Assembly: GCA_900199655.1 (NCBI GenBank)
Contig: FZRE01000009.1
Coordinates: forward strand, 1-64,000
Source: Prevotellaceae bacterium KH2P17
GTDB taxonomy: Bacteria > Bacteroidota > Bacteroidia > Bacteroidales > Bacteroidaceae
Length of the DNA stretch: 64,000 nucleotides
Reading direction: 5' to 3'
Shown: one piece after another, positions 51,033-60,161 of the stretch
Layout: every line of letters starts with the position of its first letter
Numbering within the stretch: the first letter of the stretch is position 1
Made by a program: the position numbers and the translations under genes
Notes under the pieces: model-generated
The model's input: only the letters and a program-made list of their open reading frames with translations
What the model was told of the DNA's origin: nothing
Database searches by the model: none

Positions 51033-52752
51033 CTTCTTCCGTGGGGCGGATGTCTTCTATCTGCAGCTGTATCTGGTTGTGTTTGAACACGTTGTCCTCA
51101 ATGGTGTAGGCAATGTCGAAGCTCCGCTTGGACTTGATGTAGCGGGCCGAGGCGCTCTGGCCGAAGGCGATGCCGTTTACAACGGTGCTCGACTTGGAGT
51201 CTACCAGCTCCAGCTTGATGTGTTCCTGCTCGCGTCCCACCACCTTGCTGGTGCCGTAGTCGTACACTCCCACGGTGCAGAAAAGCGGCTTGGTGTTGTC
51301 GGGGCCGAAGGGGGCAAAACGCTTCAGGTCGTTGTGCAGCCTGCGGGTAATGTCCTTGAAGTCGATAACGGCGTCGATGTTCAGGTTCGCTTCCGTCTGT
51401 TCGGGCTGTATGTGCTCCTCTACATACTGGTGGAAGCGGTTGCGGAACTCTGATACCTTGTCCCATTTCAGCGTGAGCCCGGCGGCGTAAGTATGGCCGC
51501 CGAAGTTTACGAGCAGGTCTTGGCAGTCCTTGATGGCGGCATAGATGTCGAACCCCGTTACGCTTCGGGCCGAGCCGGTGGCAAATTCGCCGTCGCGCGT
51601 CAGCACCACCGTGGGCCGGAAATAGATTTCCGTGAGGCGTGAGGCCACAATGCCGATGACGCCCTTCTTCCAGTGTTCGTCGTACAGAACGATGGATGAG
51701 CGGTGCCTCTGGCTCTCCAGGCGGGCCACAATCTGGTTGGCCTCCTCGGTCATCTGCTTGTCTATGTCCTTGCGTTGCTCGTTGTACTCGTTGATGTGGC
51801 GGGCTTTCTTCAGTGCCGCACTGTAGTCCTTCTCCACCAGCAGGTCAACGCTCTCCTTGCCGTTCTCCATCCTTCCCGAGGCGTTAATGCGCGGGCCAAT
51901 CTTGAAAACGATGTCGCTCATGGAGATGTCGCGGCCGTTGAGCCCGCAAATATCAATGATGGCTTTCAGTCCGAGGCTTGGGTTTTGGTTGAGTTGCTTG
52001 AGCCCGTGGAAGGCAAGGATGCGGTTCTCGTCGACAACGGGCACGATGTCGGCGGCAATGCTCACGGCACAGAAGTCGAGAAGCGGAATGAGGCGGGAGA
52101 ATGGGATGCCGTTGTTCTTGGCGAACGCCTGCATGAACTTGAACCCTACACCGCATCCGCTGAGATGCTTGAAGGGGTAGGAGTCGTCCGGACGCTTTGG
52201 GTTGAGAACGGCAACGGCATCAGGCATCACGTCGTCGGGAACGTGATGGTCGCATATAATGAAGTCTATTCCCTGGCTCTTTGCGTAAGCTATCTGTTCA
52301 ACAGCCTTGATGCCGCAGTCCAGGATGATAACTAATTTAACCCCGGTTTCCTTTGCGTACTCTATTCCTTTTTTGCTTACGCCATATCCCTCGTCGTAAC
52401 GGTCGGGGATGTAGTAGTCAATGTTGGAATAGAACTGCTGCAGAAACTTGTACACCAGTGCAACAGCCGTGCATCCGTCGACATCATAGTCGCCATAAAC
52501 GAGTATGCGTTCCTTGTGGCCCATGGCGTCGTTCAGCCTGTCTACGGCTACATCCATGTCCTTCATCAGGAACGGATTGATGAGGTCGGCCAGTTGGGGA
52601 CGGAAGAATCTCTTGGCTGCACTTTCCGTTGTAATGCCTCGGCGAATGAGCAGATGAGCCAGTATGGGGCTCATGCCGAGCTTTTCGCCAAGTTCGTTAG
52701 CTGCTTGTTTTTCTTCTGATGTAGGAGGTTCGTAATTCCATTTGAAGTGCAT
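51025..52752 (-). CDS. recJ: Single-stranded-DNA-specific exonuclease RecJ
   Basis: 575 residues. DHH motifs: YGDYDVDGCTA, ILDCGIKA, CDHHVPDD and the DHHA1 segment NFGGHTYAAGLTLK with the GGHxxAAG signature. RecJ digests single strands 5' to 3' in RecF-type recombination and mismatch repair. The C-terminal OB-like domain is present (FCTVGVYDYGTSKVVGREQE). It precedes recQ on the minus strand with an 8-base overlap. Confidence 0.96.
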   Translation of the reverse strand: MHFKWNYEPPTSEEKQAANELGEKLGMSPILAHLLIRRGITTESAAKRFFRPQLADLINPFLMKDMDVAVDRLNDAMGHKERILVYGDYDVDGCTAVALVYKFLQQFYSNIDYYIPDRYDEGYGVSKKGIEYAKETGVKLVIILDCGIKAVEQIAYAKSQGIDFIICDHHVPDDVMPDAVAVLNPKRPDDSYPFKHLSGCGVGFKFMQAFAKNNGIPFSRLIPLLDFCAVSIAADIVPVVDENRILAFHGLKQLNQNPSLGLKAIIDICGLNGRDISMSDIVFKIGPRINASGRMENGKESVDLLVEKDYSAALKKARHINEYNEQRKDIDKQMTEEANQIVARLESQRHRSSIVLYDEHWKKGVIGIVASRLTEIYFRPTVVLTRDGEFATGSARSVTGFDIYAAIKDCQDLLVNFGGHTYAAGLTLKWDKVSEFRNRFHQYVEEHIQPEQTEANLNIDAVIDFKDITRRLHNDLKRFAPFGPDNTKPLFCTVGVYDYGTSKVVGREQEHIKLELVDSKSSTVVNGIAFGQSASARYIKSKRSFDIAYTIEDNVFKHNQIQLQIEDIRPTEEDE

Positions 52753-52839
52753 TTATGTTGTTTTTGTTTCTTCTTTACGAGGCGGAAGCGCCGTGGGGCG
52801 CCGGTAATCCGTGCCCAAATTTACGAAATAAAAACGAGA

Positions 52840-52875
52840 AAAGCAGCAGTTCCAAATAGAAACTGCTGCTTTATT
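52840..52875 (-). terminator. Terminator of the C1 peptidase gene
   Basis: AAGCAGCAGTTTC pairs with GGAACTGCTGCTT on the minus strand, followed by TTCTCGTTTTT. It begins about 45 bases after the peptidase stop and separates it from recJ. Confidence 0.85.
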
Positions 52876-52917
52876 ATTATTTTTTAATTCTTGGTTCTGG
52901 CTGCTTTCAGGGCGCGG

Positions 52918-54120
52918 TCAGATGCCGAGTTTCTTCCTGATGTCCTTTGGTACGGCGTTCTTGTTGACCATGTAGTCCATCGTGTTGGCTGCAACGAAGC
53001 TCTTGGTCATGTACCAGATGCCTTTGTACTTGCCCGTTTCGCCCCATGAGTTCTTAACCATGTAGTACTCCTTGCCGTTCTGGTCCTTGGCAATTCCATA
53101 GATGAGCATGCCGTGGTCGTCGGTAAGTTCCCAGTTGTCGAACCGTTCCTGGCGCAGCTTCTGGGTGGGTTTGAGCTCCGGAACGCTTACACCGAGCGAG
53201 TCGATGATGTTGGTGCGCTTCTCTTTGGAGAGCTTCAGCCAGCGCGCCATGTCGCTTCCGGCGTAGCTTTCCATTTTCTTCATGTCGTACGCATAGGCCA
53301 AACCGTCGCGGGTGAAGCCCTCTTCCGATACGTCGCCACCCCATGCCACGGTGTATCCTTGGGCTATGGCATTGTCTATAATGCGCATCATGTCGTCCAT
53401 CGGCACGTTGTATGACAGCGGGTTACGCCAGTTGTCCTGTACTTCAACGGCAAAAGAAGTCCAGAAGGGATGGTGCGTATAGCTGGTGAAACTTACGTAG
53501 TCGTCCCAGTTGAGGCCCAGACTTGCGGCGAAAGACTGCGGGGTATAGGTCTTTCCCTGATAGGTGAAACTCTCCGGACACTTACCCAGATAGGCGTCGA
53601 GGATGCCCTGGAGCCCCGGTTTCCACTGGTTGGAAATCTTCTGAGCCTTGTTTTTGGCCACTGCATCAACAAAGGGCGACATCACGTCGAAGAACTCATT
53701 GAAGTTGTTCAGCGAGTCTCCGTACAGGCTGCCGGGGAAAGGCATGGCCTCTTCCGGCACGATGCCGTAGTGCTGGATGCAGTAAAGCGGGTCGTAGGCG
53801 CTGCCGCCCTGTGAGAACTGACAGTCTCCATGCAGGCGTACAACCTGAATGGCGCGGTCCATATACGTTTTGTTTGCAACGAACGACTCACATAGGTCAT
53901 AGGTCTTACCCGTAGCTTTGAGGATTTCGGCCTCAAAGAAACTCAATGTAGAATAGTCCCAACAAGTGCCCGAACGGCTCTGATCCTTGATGCTGGTAAT
54001 CTTGTTTTCCTTTACAACTGTAAATACCGGCTCGTTCGGATTCTTCTTTTCCGTCTTCTCCTGAGCGTTTGCACCCGTTGCAGCCAATGCAAGAAGTGCC
54101 ATTAACAATAGTTTTCTCAT
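52918..54120 (-). CDS. Exported C1B-family cysteine peptidase (bleomycin hydrolase-like)
   Basis: 400 residues. Signal peptide MRKLLLMALLALAATGANAQ. The catalytic Cys is in DQSRSGTCWDYSTLSFFEAE, the His in LTDDHGMLIYG and the Asn in MVKNSWGE. The family (PepC/BLMH) acts as an aminopeptidase; an exported version suggests scavenging of peptides in the periplasm or at the surface. The next gene upstream, a Xaa-Pro aminopeptidase, is on the same strand 34 bases away, so peptide breakdown may be their joint task. Confidence 0.9.
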   Translation of the reverse strand: MRKLLLMALLALAATGANAQEKTEKKNPNEPVFTVVKENKITSIKDQSRSGTCWDYSTLSFFEAEILKATGKTYDLCESFVANKTYMDRAIQVVRLHGDCQFSQGGSAYDPLYCIQHYGIVPEEAMPFPGSLYGDSLNNFNEFFDVMSPFVDAVAKNKAQKISNQWKPGLQGILDAYLGKCPESFTYQGKTYTPQSFAASLGLNWDDYVSFTSYTHHPFWTSFAVEVQDNWRNPLSYNVPMDDMMRIIDNAIAQGYTVAWGGDVSEEGFTRDGLAYAYDMKKMESYAGSDMARWLKLSKEKRTNIIDSLGVSVPELKPTQKLRQERFDNWELTDDHGMLIYGIAKDQNGKEYYMVKNSWGETGKYKGIWYMTKSFVAANTMDYMVNKNAVPKDIRKKLGI

Positions 54121-54154
54121 TCTTTGTTATTGATTTATTAAAATATGTCAGTGT

Positions 54155-55555
54155 TTAGTTGTTCTCCATGAAGGCCTCTATGTCCTTGGGATGATAAGGT
54201 ATGCGCTCCTCGCCGATGAAGCGGCAGCCGTCCTTGGTGATGAGCACGTCGTCCTCAATGCGTATGCCTCCGAAGTCCTTGTAGGTTTCTAACAGGTCGA
54301 AGTTGAGGAACTCCGCGCAGTGCCCGGATGCCTTCCAGTCGTCTATCAGTGCGGGAATGAAGTAGATGCCCGGCTCGTCGGTCACCACGAAACCTTCCTC
54401 AAGACGGCGGCCCATGCGCAGACTGTTGGTTCCGAACTGCTCCAGATTGGGCCTTGTCTCTTCGTCGAAGCCCACGTTAATCTGGTCAAGGTTCTCCATG
54501 TCGTGCACGTCCATGCCCATCATGTGGCCCAGTCCGTGAGGCAGGAAGATGGCATGAGCACCGGCTTTCACGGCTTCTGCCGTGTCGCCTTTTGCCAGTC
54601 CGAGTTCCTTCAACCGGTCAAACATCAGCCTGCAAACGGCAAAATGCACGTCGGCATACTTCACTCCGGGCTTTGCCACCTGCAGAACGTAGTCATGGCA
54701 GGCCTCTACGATGGAGTAGATTTCGAGCTGCCGCTGGGTGAACTTGCCGTTTACGGGATAGGTACGGGTGTTGTCGGAGCAGTAGTTGTTGATGTTCTCG
54801 GCCCCTGCATCGCACAACGCGAGGCGTCCCGCCTGCAGTTCGGCCATCGAGGGATTACCGTGCATGATTTCTCCATGCTGCGAGAAGATGGTCGGGAAGC
54901 TAACCATGGCGCCGTAGGAGTTGGCTATGCCGTCCACCTGTCCGCCTATGTACTTCTCCGTTACGCCCGGTTTGGTAAGCCGCATGGCTGTGGTGTGCAT
55001 CTTGTAGCCTATGCGCGCCGCCTTTTCCAGCTCCACAATCTCTTCCGGCTGCTTGGTAGAACGCATCTTGACGATGGCTTTTATCAGTTCCATCGACGCG
55101 CTTTCCTTCTGCTGGTTGGGGTGAATACCGAGCAAGTCATAAACTTGCAGCTTGATGTCATGGCGATAGGGGGGCAGGAAGTGTATCCTGCGGTGCTTGC
55201 TCATAGCCTCGTTGCAGATGGCGGCAAGGGTCTTGGCGGGTGCCGAATGGGCCACGCCAACCTCTGCGGCCATGTCACTAACGCTGTCTACCGAGCCATA
55301 CCACACGATGTCCTCAATGTCGATATCGTCGCCGATGAGGGTTTCGGTATCGTTGTCTACATCAATGACGCCAACCAGTCCGTCTCTGTTCTGTCCGAAA
55401 TAATAGAGGAACGAGGAGTCCTGACGGAAAGGATAGTAGCCGTTGTTGGGATAATTGCAGGGTGAATTGTTGTTTCCAAACAGGATAATGACGCCGTTCT
55501 TGACCAGTCTCTTGAGTTCTTGCCGCCGGCGTACATAGATTTCTTTATCAAACAT
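54155..55555 (-). CDS. Xaa-Pro aminopeptidase (M24B)
   Basis: 466 residues. The N-terminal AMP_N domain is followed by a pita-bread domain with the metal ligands in LCDAGAENINNYCSDNTRTYP, LPHGLGHMMGMDVHD, DEPGIYFIPALID and GIRIEDDVLIT. It removes N-terminal residues before Pro. No signal peptide, so it is cytoplasmic and would finish peptides that enter the cell. A -7 box TAACTTTG on the minus strand (55582-55589) precedes the start and is divergent from the patatin promoter. Confidence 0.94.
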   Translation of the reverse strand: MFDKEIYVRRRQELKRLVKNGVIILFGNNNSPCNYPNNGYYPFRQDSSFLYYFGQNRDGLVGVIDVDNDTETLIGDDIDIEDIVWYGSVDSVSDMAAEVGVAHSAPAKTLAAICNEAMSKHRRIHFLPPYRHDIKLQVYDLLGIHPNQQKESASMELIKAIVKMRSTKQPEEIVELEKAARIGYKMHTTAMRLTKPGVTEKYIGGQVDGIANSYGAMVSFPTIFSQHGEIMHGNPSMAELQAGRLALCDAGAENINNYCSDNTRTYPVNGKFTQRQLEIYSIVEACHDYVLQVAKPGVKYADVHFAVCRLMFDRLKELGLAKGDTAEAVKAGAHAIFLPHGLGHMMGMDVHDMENLDQINVGFDEETRPNLEQFGTNSLRMGRRLEEGFVVTDEPGIYFIPALIDDWKASGHCAEFLNFDLLETYKDFGGIRIEDDVLITKDGCRFIGEERIPYHPKDIEAFMENN

Positions 55556-55640
55556 AATCGGTTGAGTTTAGTTATTTGACGCAAAGTTACTAAATAATCG
55601 CCAAAAATTATTAACTTTGCAAGTAAATTTAATCATCCTC

Positions 55641-56495
55641 ATGCAAATCGACGGAAACACTGGTCTTGTGCTCGAAGGTGGCGGAATGCGTGGCGTATTC
55701 ACGAGCGGAGTGCTCGACGCCTTCATGAAGTACGATGTGTACTTCGGCTATGTGGTAGCTGTATCGGCCGGCGCATGCAACGGCATGTCCTACATCAGCC
55801 GCCAGCCGCGCCGTGCCCGCATATCAAATATCGACTACCTGACCCGTTACAACTATATCGGTTTGCGCCACTTGGTCACCCAGGGGTGCATCTTCGACCA
55901 GAAACTGCTGTACGACAAGTTTCCCAATGAGTTCATCCCGTTCGACTTCGACACCTATTTTAAATACTCGGACCATTTCGAGATGGTGACCACCAACTGC
56001 GACACCGGCCGCTCCATGTACCTCACGGAGACCTCCGACCACCAGCGCGCGCTCGATGTTGTACGCGCTTCGAGCAGTTTGCCCTATGTTAGTAAGATTG
56101 TGCCGATAGACGGCATCCCGATGCTCGACGGCGGGATAGTGGACTCCATCCCCGTTATGCGTGCCATGGAGATGGGCCATTCGCGCAACGTACTGGTGCT
56201 GACGCGCAACAAAGGCTACCGAAGCCGCGAGCGCGACCACAAGGTTCCTCGTTTCATTTACAAGAACTATCCGCGCCTGCGGGTTGCCTTGAGCCATCGC
56301 ATCAAGGCCTACAACGAGCAGCTGGACCTGGTAGACCGGCTCGAGGAGAGCGGACAAGTGCTGTGTATCCGCCCCCAGAAGCCCGTCGAAGTAGGCCGTA
56401 TAGAGAAGGATGTCAACAAGCTCGAGGCCCTCTATGAGGAAGGCTACGAGCTGGGCGAGCAGTTCGTGATGCGCTACAACCTGCGCCGAAACTGA
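55641..56495 (+). CDS. Patatin-like phospholipase (YjjU/RssA type)
   Basis: 284 residues from ATG 55641. The oxyanion loop GGGMRGVFTSGVLDA, the nucleophile elbow VAVSAGACNGMSYI (consensus GxSxG with Ala in first position) and the dyad Asp in MLDGGIVDSIP are present. It probably hydrolyses acyl esters of phospholipids; no signal peptide. A -7 box TAACTTTG (55612-55619) lies 21 bases before the start. It is convergent with the DUF805 gene, only 3 bases apart. Confidence 0.9.
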   Translation: MQIDGNTGLVLEGGGMRGVFTSGVLDAFMKYDVYFGYVVAVSAGACNGMSYISRQPRRARISNIDYLTRYNYIGLRHLVTQGCIFDQKLLYDKFPNEFIPFDFDTYFKYSDHFEMVTTNCDTGRSMYLTETSDHQRALDVVRASSSLPYVSKIVPIDGIPMLDGGIVDSIPVMRAMEMGHSRNVLVLTRNKGYRSRERDHKVPRFIYKNYPRLRVALSHRIKAYNEQLDLVDRLEESGQVLCIRPQKPVEVGRIEKDVNKLEALYEEGYELGEQFVMRYNLRRN

Positions 56496-56498
56496 TTG

Positions 56499-57041
56499 TT
56501 ATTCGGCTGCAGCGGTCTGGGCAGGCTGCTCCAGGTAGTATTTAGGCGACTCGCCGTACCGGTTTGTCTCCTTTTTGCCGTCCATGAAGCAGAACACGAT
56601 GATGGGCAGACCCGTTACAATGGCAACCAGCATGCTGACCACAGCCACCGGACTCTTATAGAAATCCATTATCGTATTTACGTCCGGGTTTACCGATTGG
56701 GCTGCTTCCATTGCGCCGCTGGTAACGAACATAGCGCTGAACACAACACTGGCAGCAAAGTTGATGAATACCCACCACTTGCTGTGGCCGCCATCTTGCA
56801 GTCTCCTTACGGTCACTGCCAGGGCCAGCAGGCTAAGAATGCAGCTAATGATGAAGGTCACCGTAAGCGGCAGAAACAGCTCGAGAACGAAGTTGAGCAC
56901 GTAGGAGAACACGCAGAAGGGCAGGAAGAACCACCAGAACTCGGAGCGGCGGCTGCGCGAGTTGAAGTCTGTCAGTCGGCCCAAGGCCAGTTTCACTGCT
57001 TCTGAAAATCCCAGTCGGGGTCTTGCTTTGAATTGTTCCAT
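56499..57041 (-). CDS. DUF805 membrane protein
   Basis: 180 residues. The DUF805 marker SRSRRSEFWWFFLPFCVFSY starts a region of four hydrophobic helices, with the conserved TVRRLQDGGHSKWW loop. The end is soluble and Ala/Gln-rich (EQPAQTAAAE). The family is of unknown function. trmD starts upstream on the same strand and its stop is 28 bases away. Confidence 0.88.
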   Translation of the reverse strand: MEQFKARPRLGFSEAVKLALGRLTDFNSRSRRSEFWWFFLPFCVFSYVLNFVLELFLPLTVTFIISCILSLLALAVTVRRLQDGGHSKWWVFINFAASVVFSAMFVTSGAMEAAQSVNPDVNTIMDFYKSPVAVVSMLVAIVTGLPIIVFCFMDGKKETNRYGESPKYYLEQPAQTAAAE

Positions 57042-57069
57042 GATGTTATGATTTAAAAATAAGGGTTAT

Positions 57070-57753
57070 TCACTTCTTCTTTTTCAGCAGGTCGGGGCGC
57101 AACCGCTTGGTTCGCTCGTAGCTTTGTTCCATCTCCCAGTCCTTTATCTTGGCTTCGTTACCGCTCAGCAGGATGTCCGGAACCTTCCATCCCTTGTAGT
57201 CGGCCGGGCGCGTATAGATGGGTGCCGAGAGCATGTCGTCCTGGAAACTGTCCGACAGGGCGCTCTGTTCGTCGCCCACCACGCCCGGCAGCAGCCTCGT
57301 TACGGCATCGGCTATGATGGCTGCGGGCAGCTCGCCGCCCGTGAGCACGTAGTCGCCAACGCTGATTTCGCGCGTTATGAGATGGTCTCTCACGCGCTGG
57401 TCTATGCCCTTGTAGTGGCCGCAGAGTATGATGATGTTCTCTTTGAGCGACAGGTCGTTGGCCACGTGCTGGTCAAACTGCTCGCCGTCGGGGGTGGTAA
57501 AAATCACCTCGTCGTAGTTTCTCTCGGCCTTCAGAGCGCTGATGCAGCGGTCTATCGGCTCCACCTGCATCACCATACCGGCAAATCCGCCGTAGGGATA
57601 GTCGTCTACGCGGCGCCATTTGTCGAGCGTGTAGTCGCGCAGGTTGTGCAGGTGAATGTCCACGAGGCCTTTCTTCTGTGCCCTTGCCAGGATGGATTCA
57701 CCGATAAAACCCTGCAGCATTTCCGGCAATACGGTTATGATGTCTATTCTCAT
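57070..57753 (-). CDS. trmD: tRNA (guanine-37-N1)-methyltransferase
   Basis: 227 residues from the ATG at 57753 ([16 protein letters not shown]). The SPOUT knot and SAM-binding signatures are clear: [33 protein letters not shown] and [12 protein letters not shown]. It methylates G37 next to the anticodon and prevents frameshifting. A -7 box TATCTTTG on the minus strand lies at 57827-57834. It is not in the usual rpsP-rimM-trmD-rplS cluster here. Confidence 0.96.
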   Translation of the reverse strand: MRIDIITVLPEMLQGFIGESILARAQKKGLVDIHLHNLRDYTLDKWRRVDDYPYGGFAGMVMQVEPIDRCISALKAERNYDEVIFTTPDGEQFDQHVANDLSLKENIIILCGHYKGIDQRVRDHLITREISVGDYVLTGGELPAAIIADAVTRLLPGVVGDEQSALSDSFQDDMLSAPIYTRPADYKGWKVPDILLSGNEAKIKDWEMEQSYERTKRLRPDLLKKKK

Positions 57754-57928
57754 TCGTATCAAAGCTCATGCACGCGGGCTTCCTCCAGGTGTGCGTTCAT
57801 ATAGCCCGGGTGCTGTGTTATTTCTGCAAAGATAGTGTTTTTTATTCAATTCGTGCACTTTCGATGCCTGAAATAACAAATTCGGAAGATTTCTGCAGCC
57901 AAACTCAATGAGGTAGAATTAATTTTTG

Positions 57929-57936
57929 TACTTTTG
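57929..57936 (+). promoter_or_regulatory. -7 box of the DUF5020 gene
   Basis: TACTTTTG, 24 bases before the ATG at 57961; the -33 partner is weak. Confidence 0.45.
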
Positions 57937-57960
57937 CGGCTAAAATTCAAAACCACTGAC

Positions 57961-58707
57961 ATGAAGAAGCTGTTTACTGCAGCCTTGGCTGCTTTTCTCT
58001 GCATTCCGGCCCTTTGCCAGAACGTTCAACTGCATTACGATTTAGGCCACAGCCTGTACAAAGACCTCACCCCGCGGCAGAGCCTCACCACAACGGTTGA
58101 GCTGTTCAAACCCGACAAGTGGGGCAGTACCTACCTCTTTACCGATGTAGACTACGAGAGCGACGGCGTGATGGGTGCCTACTGGGAGATAGCCCGCGAG
58201 TTCAACGTGAGCCGAAACGGGCAGTGGGCGGCGCACGTGGAGTACAACGGCGGCGCCACAACCGGCCGCACGGACGGCTCCTACTACGGTAACCGCTTCC
58301 AGCATGCCTTCCTGGCCGGCGGTGCCTGGAACTGGCACAGCGCCGACTTTGCCCGCACGTTCTCCGTGCAGGCCCTGTACAAGTACTACTTCAAGAACAG
58401 GCATACGGGTGCCCATCCCTTTAACGGCTTCCAGCTCACCACCGTCTGGGGCGTGAACTTTGCCGGGCAGCGCGGCACCTTCTCCGGTTTCTGCGACCTG
58501 TGGTACGACCCCAGCGTGCGCGGTAACCTCATTTTCGTGAGCGAACCGCAGCTTTGGTATAACCTGAACACCCTGAAGGGGTGGGAGGGCATTAACCTGA
58601 GCCTGGGCACCGAGGTTGAGATTTCCAACAACTTCGTGTGGAACGAGGTGGGCCGCAACGACAAGTTCTACGCCATCCCCACGCTTGCAGCCAAGTGGAC
58701 GTTCTGA
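57961..58707 (+). CDS. DUF5020 outer-membrane protein (Tsx-like)
   Basis: 248 residues. Signal peptide MKKLFTAALAAFLCIPALCQ, then a barrel-like chain with NVQLHYDLGHSLYKDLTPRQ, FTDVDYESDGVMGAYWEIAR and YKYYFKNRHTGAHPFNGFQL, ending in an aromatic terminal residue (AKWTF), as outer-membrane barrels do. The family is thought to resemble the Tsx nucleoside channel. It stands alone; its terminator is about 170 bases downstream. Confidence 0.88.
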   Translation: MKKLFTAALAAFLCIPALCQNVQLHYDLGHSLYKDLTPRQSLTTTVELFKPDKWGSTYLFTDVDYESDGVMGAYWEIAREFNVSRNGQWAAHVEYNGGATTGRTDGSYYGNRFQHAFLAGGAWNWHSADFARTFSVQALYKYYFKNRHTGAHPFNGFQLTTVWGVNFAGQRGTFSGFCDLWYDPSVRGNLIFVSEPQLWYNLNTLKGWEGINLSLGTEVEISNNFVWNEVGRNDKFYAIPTLAAKWTF

Positions 58708-58964
58708 AAATGGAGAATTGAGAATGGGTAATTGACAATTATGATTTGCTTTGTGGGTAGGGGAGCGATTAGAGTTTGCTGTTCTGTAAGCTGCGGGTGG
58801 GCTGTTTGAATGCACCGATTCTTTGCTCCGCATGCTTTCGGCATGGTTGCGAAAACTCAAGTTTTAAGATATCCAATTACGTGTTGCATGGTCTTCTGAT
58901 ACATGCAACACGTTTTTGTTATTATCCCCTCGTATTCCAATATACCATCAACAGCCTCCTTAAA
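58708..58964 (+). other. Spacer with terminator
   Basis: Contains the start of an AATTGAGAATGG/AATTGACAATT-type motif (58719-58740), then no coding frame of note, and ends with a strong terminator. Confidence 0.4.
58880..58917 (+). terminator. Terminator-like hairpin downstream of the DUF5020 gene
   Basis: CGTGTTGCATG (58880-58890) pairs perfectly with CATGCAACACG (58902-58912) around an 11-base loop and is followed by TTTTT. Confidence 0.85.
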
Positions 58965-59030
58965 GGTATCGTTCAAGGCGCTTGAAGCTATCGTTCAAGA
59001 GGCTTGAAGCATAGCTTTTGCATCAGTAGA
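58965..59030. repeat. Short relic of the 22-bp array family
   Basis: Three 22-base units, two nearly identical (GGTATCGTTCAAGGCGCTTG and GCTATCGTTCAAGAGGCTTG, each plus two bases) and a third starting GCATAGCTTTTG. Unit length and the GCTAT/GCATAGC start agree with the arrays at 23718 and 48752. Confidence 0.6.
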
Positions 59031-59072
59031 TATAATCTTTTGATTTACAACAACTTATCCATACGCTTGCTA

Positions 59073-60150
59073 AGACGGAATAACAACGTGTTTATTTTGC
59101 TGCAGCGGGTCTCCTGCTGATTATTTCCTAATTATTTAAGACAGAGTAACAAAGTAATTTTTTGGTTGCAGCAGGTTTGCTACTTAGCGGGAAAGAGCAA
59201 GTAATAGTTTGCAAAAAGTCAAACTGGTATCCTCCCCTTGGAAAGGGGAGGCGGAGGAGGGGATGACCTGATAGCATGAGTTGGCAATGCAGCTTACGAA
59301 ATCATCCCCTCCTAACCTCCCCTTTCCAAGGGGAGGAACCGCTGCTACATGCTCCCTGCCGGTTGGTTGCTGATTATTTAAGACAGAGTAACAAAGTAAT
59401 TTTTTGGTTGCAGCAGGTTTGCTACTTAGCGGGAAAGAGCAAGTAATAGTTTGCAAAAAGTCAAACTGGTATCCTCCCCTTGGAAAGGGGAGGCGGAGGA
59501 GGGGATGACCTGATAGCATGAGTTGGCAATGCAGCTTACGAAATCATCCCCTCCTAACCTCCCCTTTCTAAGGGGAGGAACCGCTGCTACATGCTCCCTG
59601 CCGGTTGGTTGCTGATTATTTAAGACAGAGTAACAAAGTAATTTTTTGTTTGCAGCAGGTTTGCTACTTAGCGGGAAAGAGCAAGCAACAGTTTGCAAAA
59701 AGTCAAACTGGTGTCCTCCCCTTGGAAAGGGGAGGCGGAGGAGGGGATGACCTGATAGCATGAGTTAGCAATGCTGCTTACGAAATCATCCCCTCCTAAC
59801 CTCCCCTTTCTAAGGGGAGGAACCGCTGCTGCATGCCCCCTGCCGATTGGTTGCTGATTATTTAAGACAGGGTAACAGCGTAGTTTTTTGTTTGTAGCAG
59901 GTTTGCTACTTAGCGGGAAAGAGCAAGTAACAGTTTGCAAAAAGTCAAACTGGTATCCTCCCCTTGGAAAGGGGAGGCGGAGGAGGGGATGACCTGATAG
60001 CATGAGTTGGCAATGCAGCTTATGAAATCATCCCCTCCTAACCTTCCCTTTCTAAGGGGAGGAACCATTGCTGCATGCTCCTTGTCGGTTGGTTGCTGAT
60101 TATTTAAGACAGAGTAACAGCGCGTTAATTTTGCTGCAGCGGCTTTCCTG
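59073..60150. repeat. 242-bp tandem repeat, four full copies and partial flanks
   Basis: Units start at 59131, 59373, 59615 and 59857, each exactly 242 bases; a fifth begins at 60099 and diverges. Each unit has a long inverted repeat: a left arm with CCTCCCCTTGGAAAGGGGAG and a right arm of about 36 bases that is nearly its reverse complement, separated by roughly 35 bases. Each arm is itself palindromic. Units differ at a few positions only. The flanks at 59073 and 60110 resemble each other (ATTTTGCTGCAGCGG), so they are part of the array. It is non-coding; frames inside it are by-products. Confidence 0.93.
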
Positions 60151-60161
60151 CTGGCCATTCT

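Noticed and set aside
59184..60158. Four similar frames of about 111 codons in the tandem repeat
   Set aside because: They follow the 242-bp period, run through the palindromes and lack start signals; they are by-products of the repeat.
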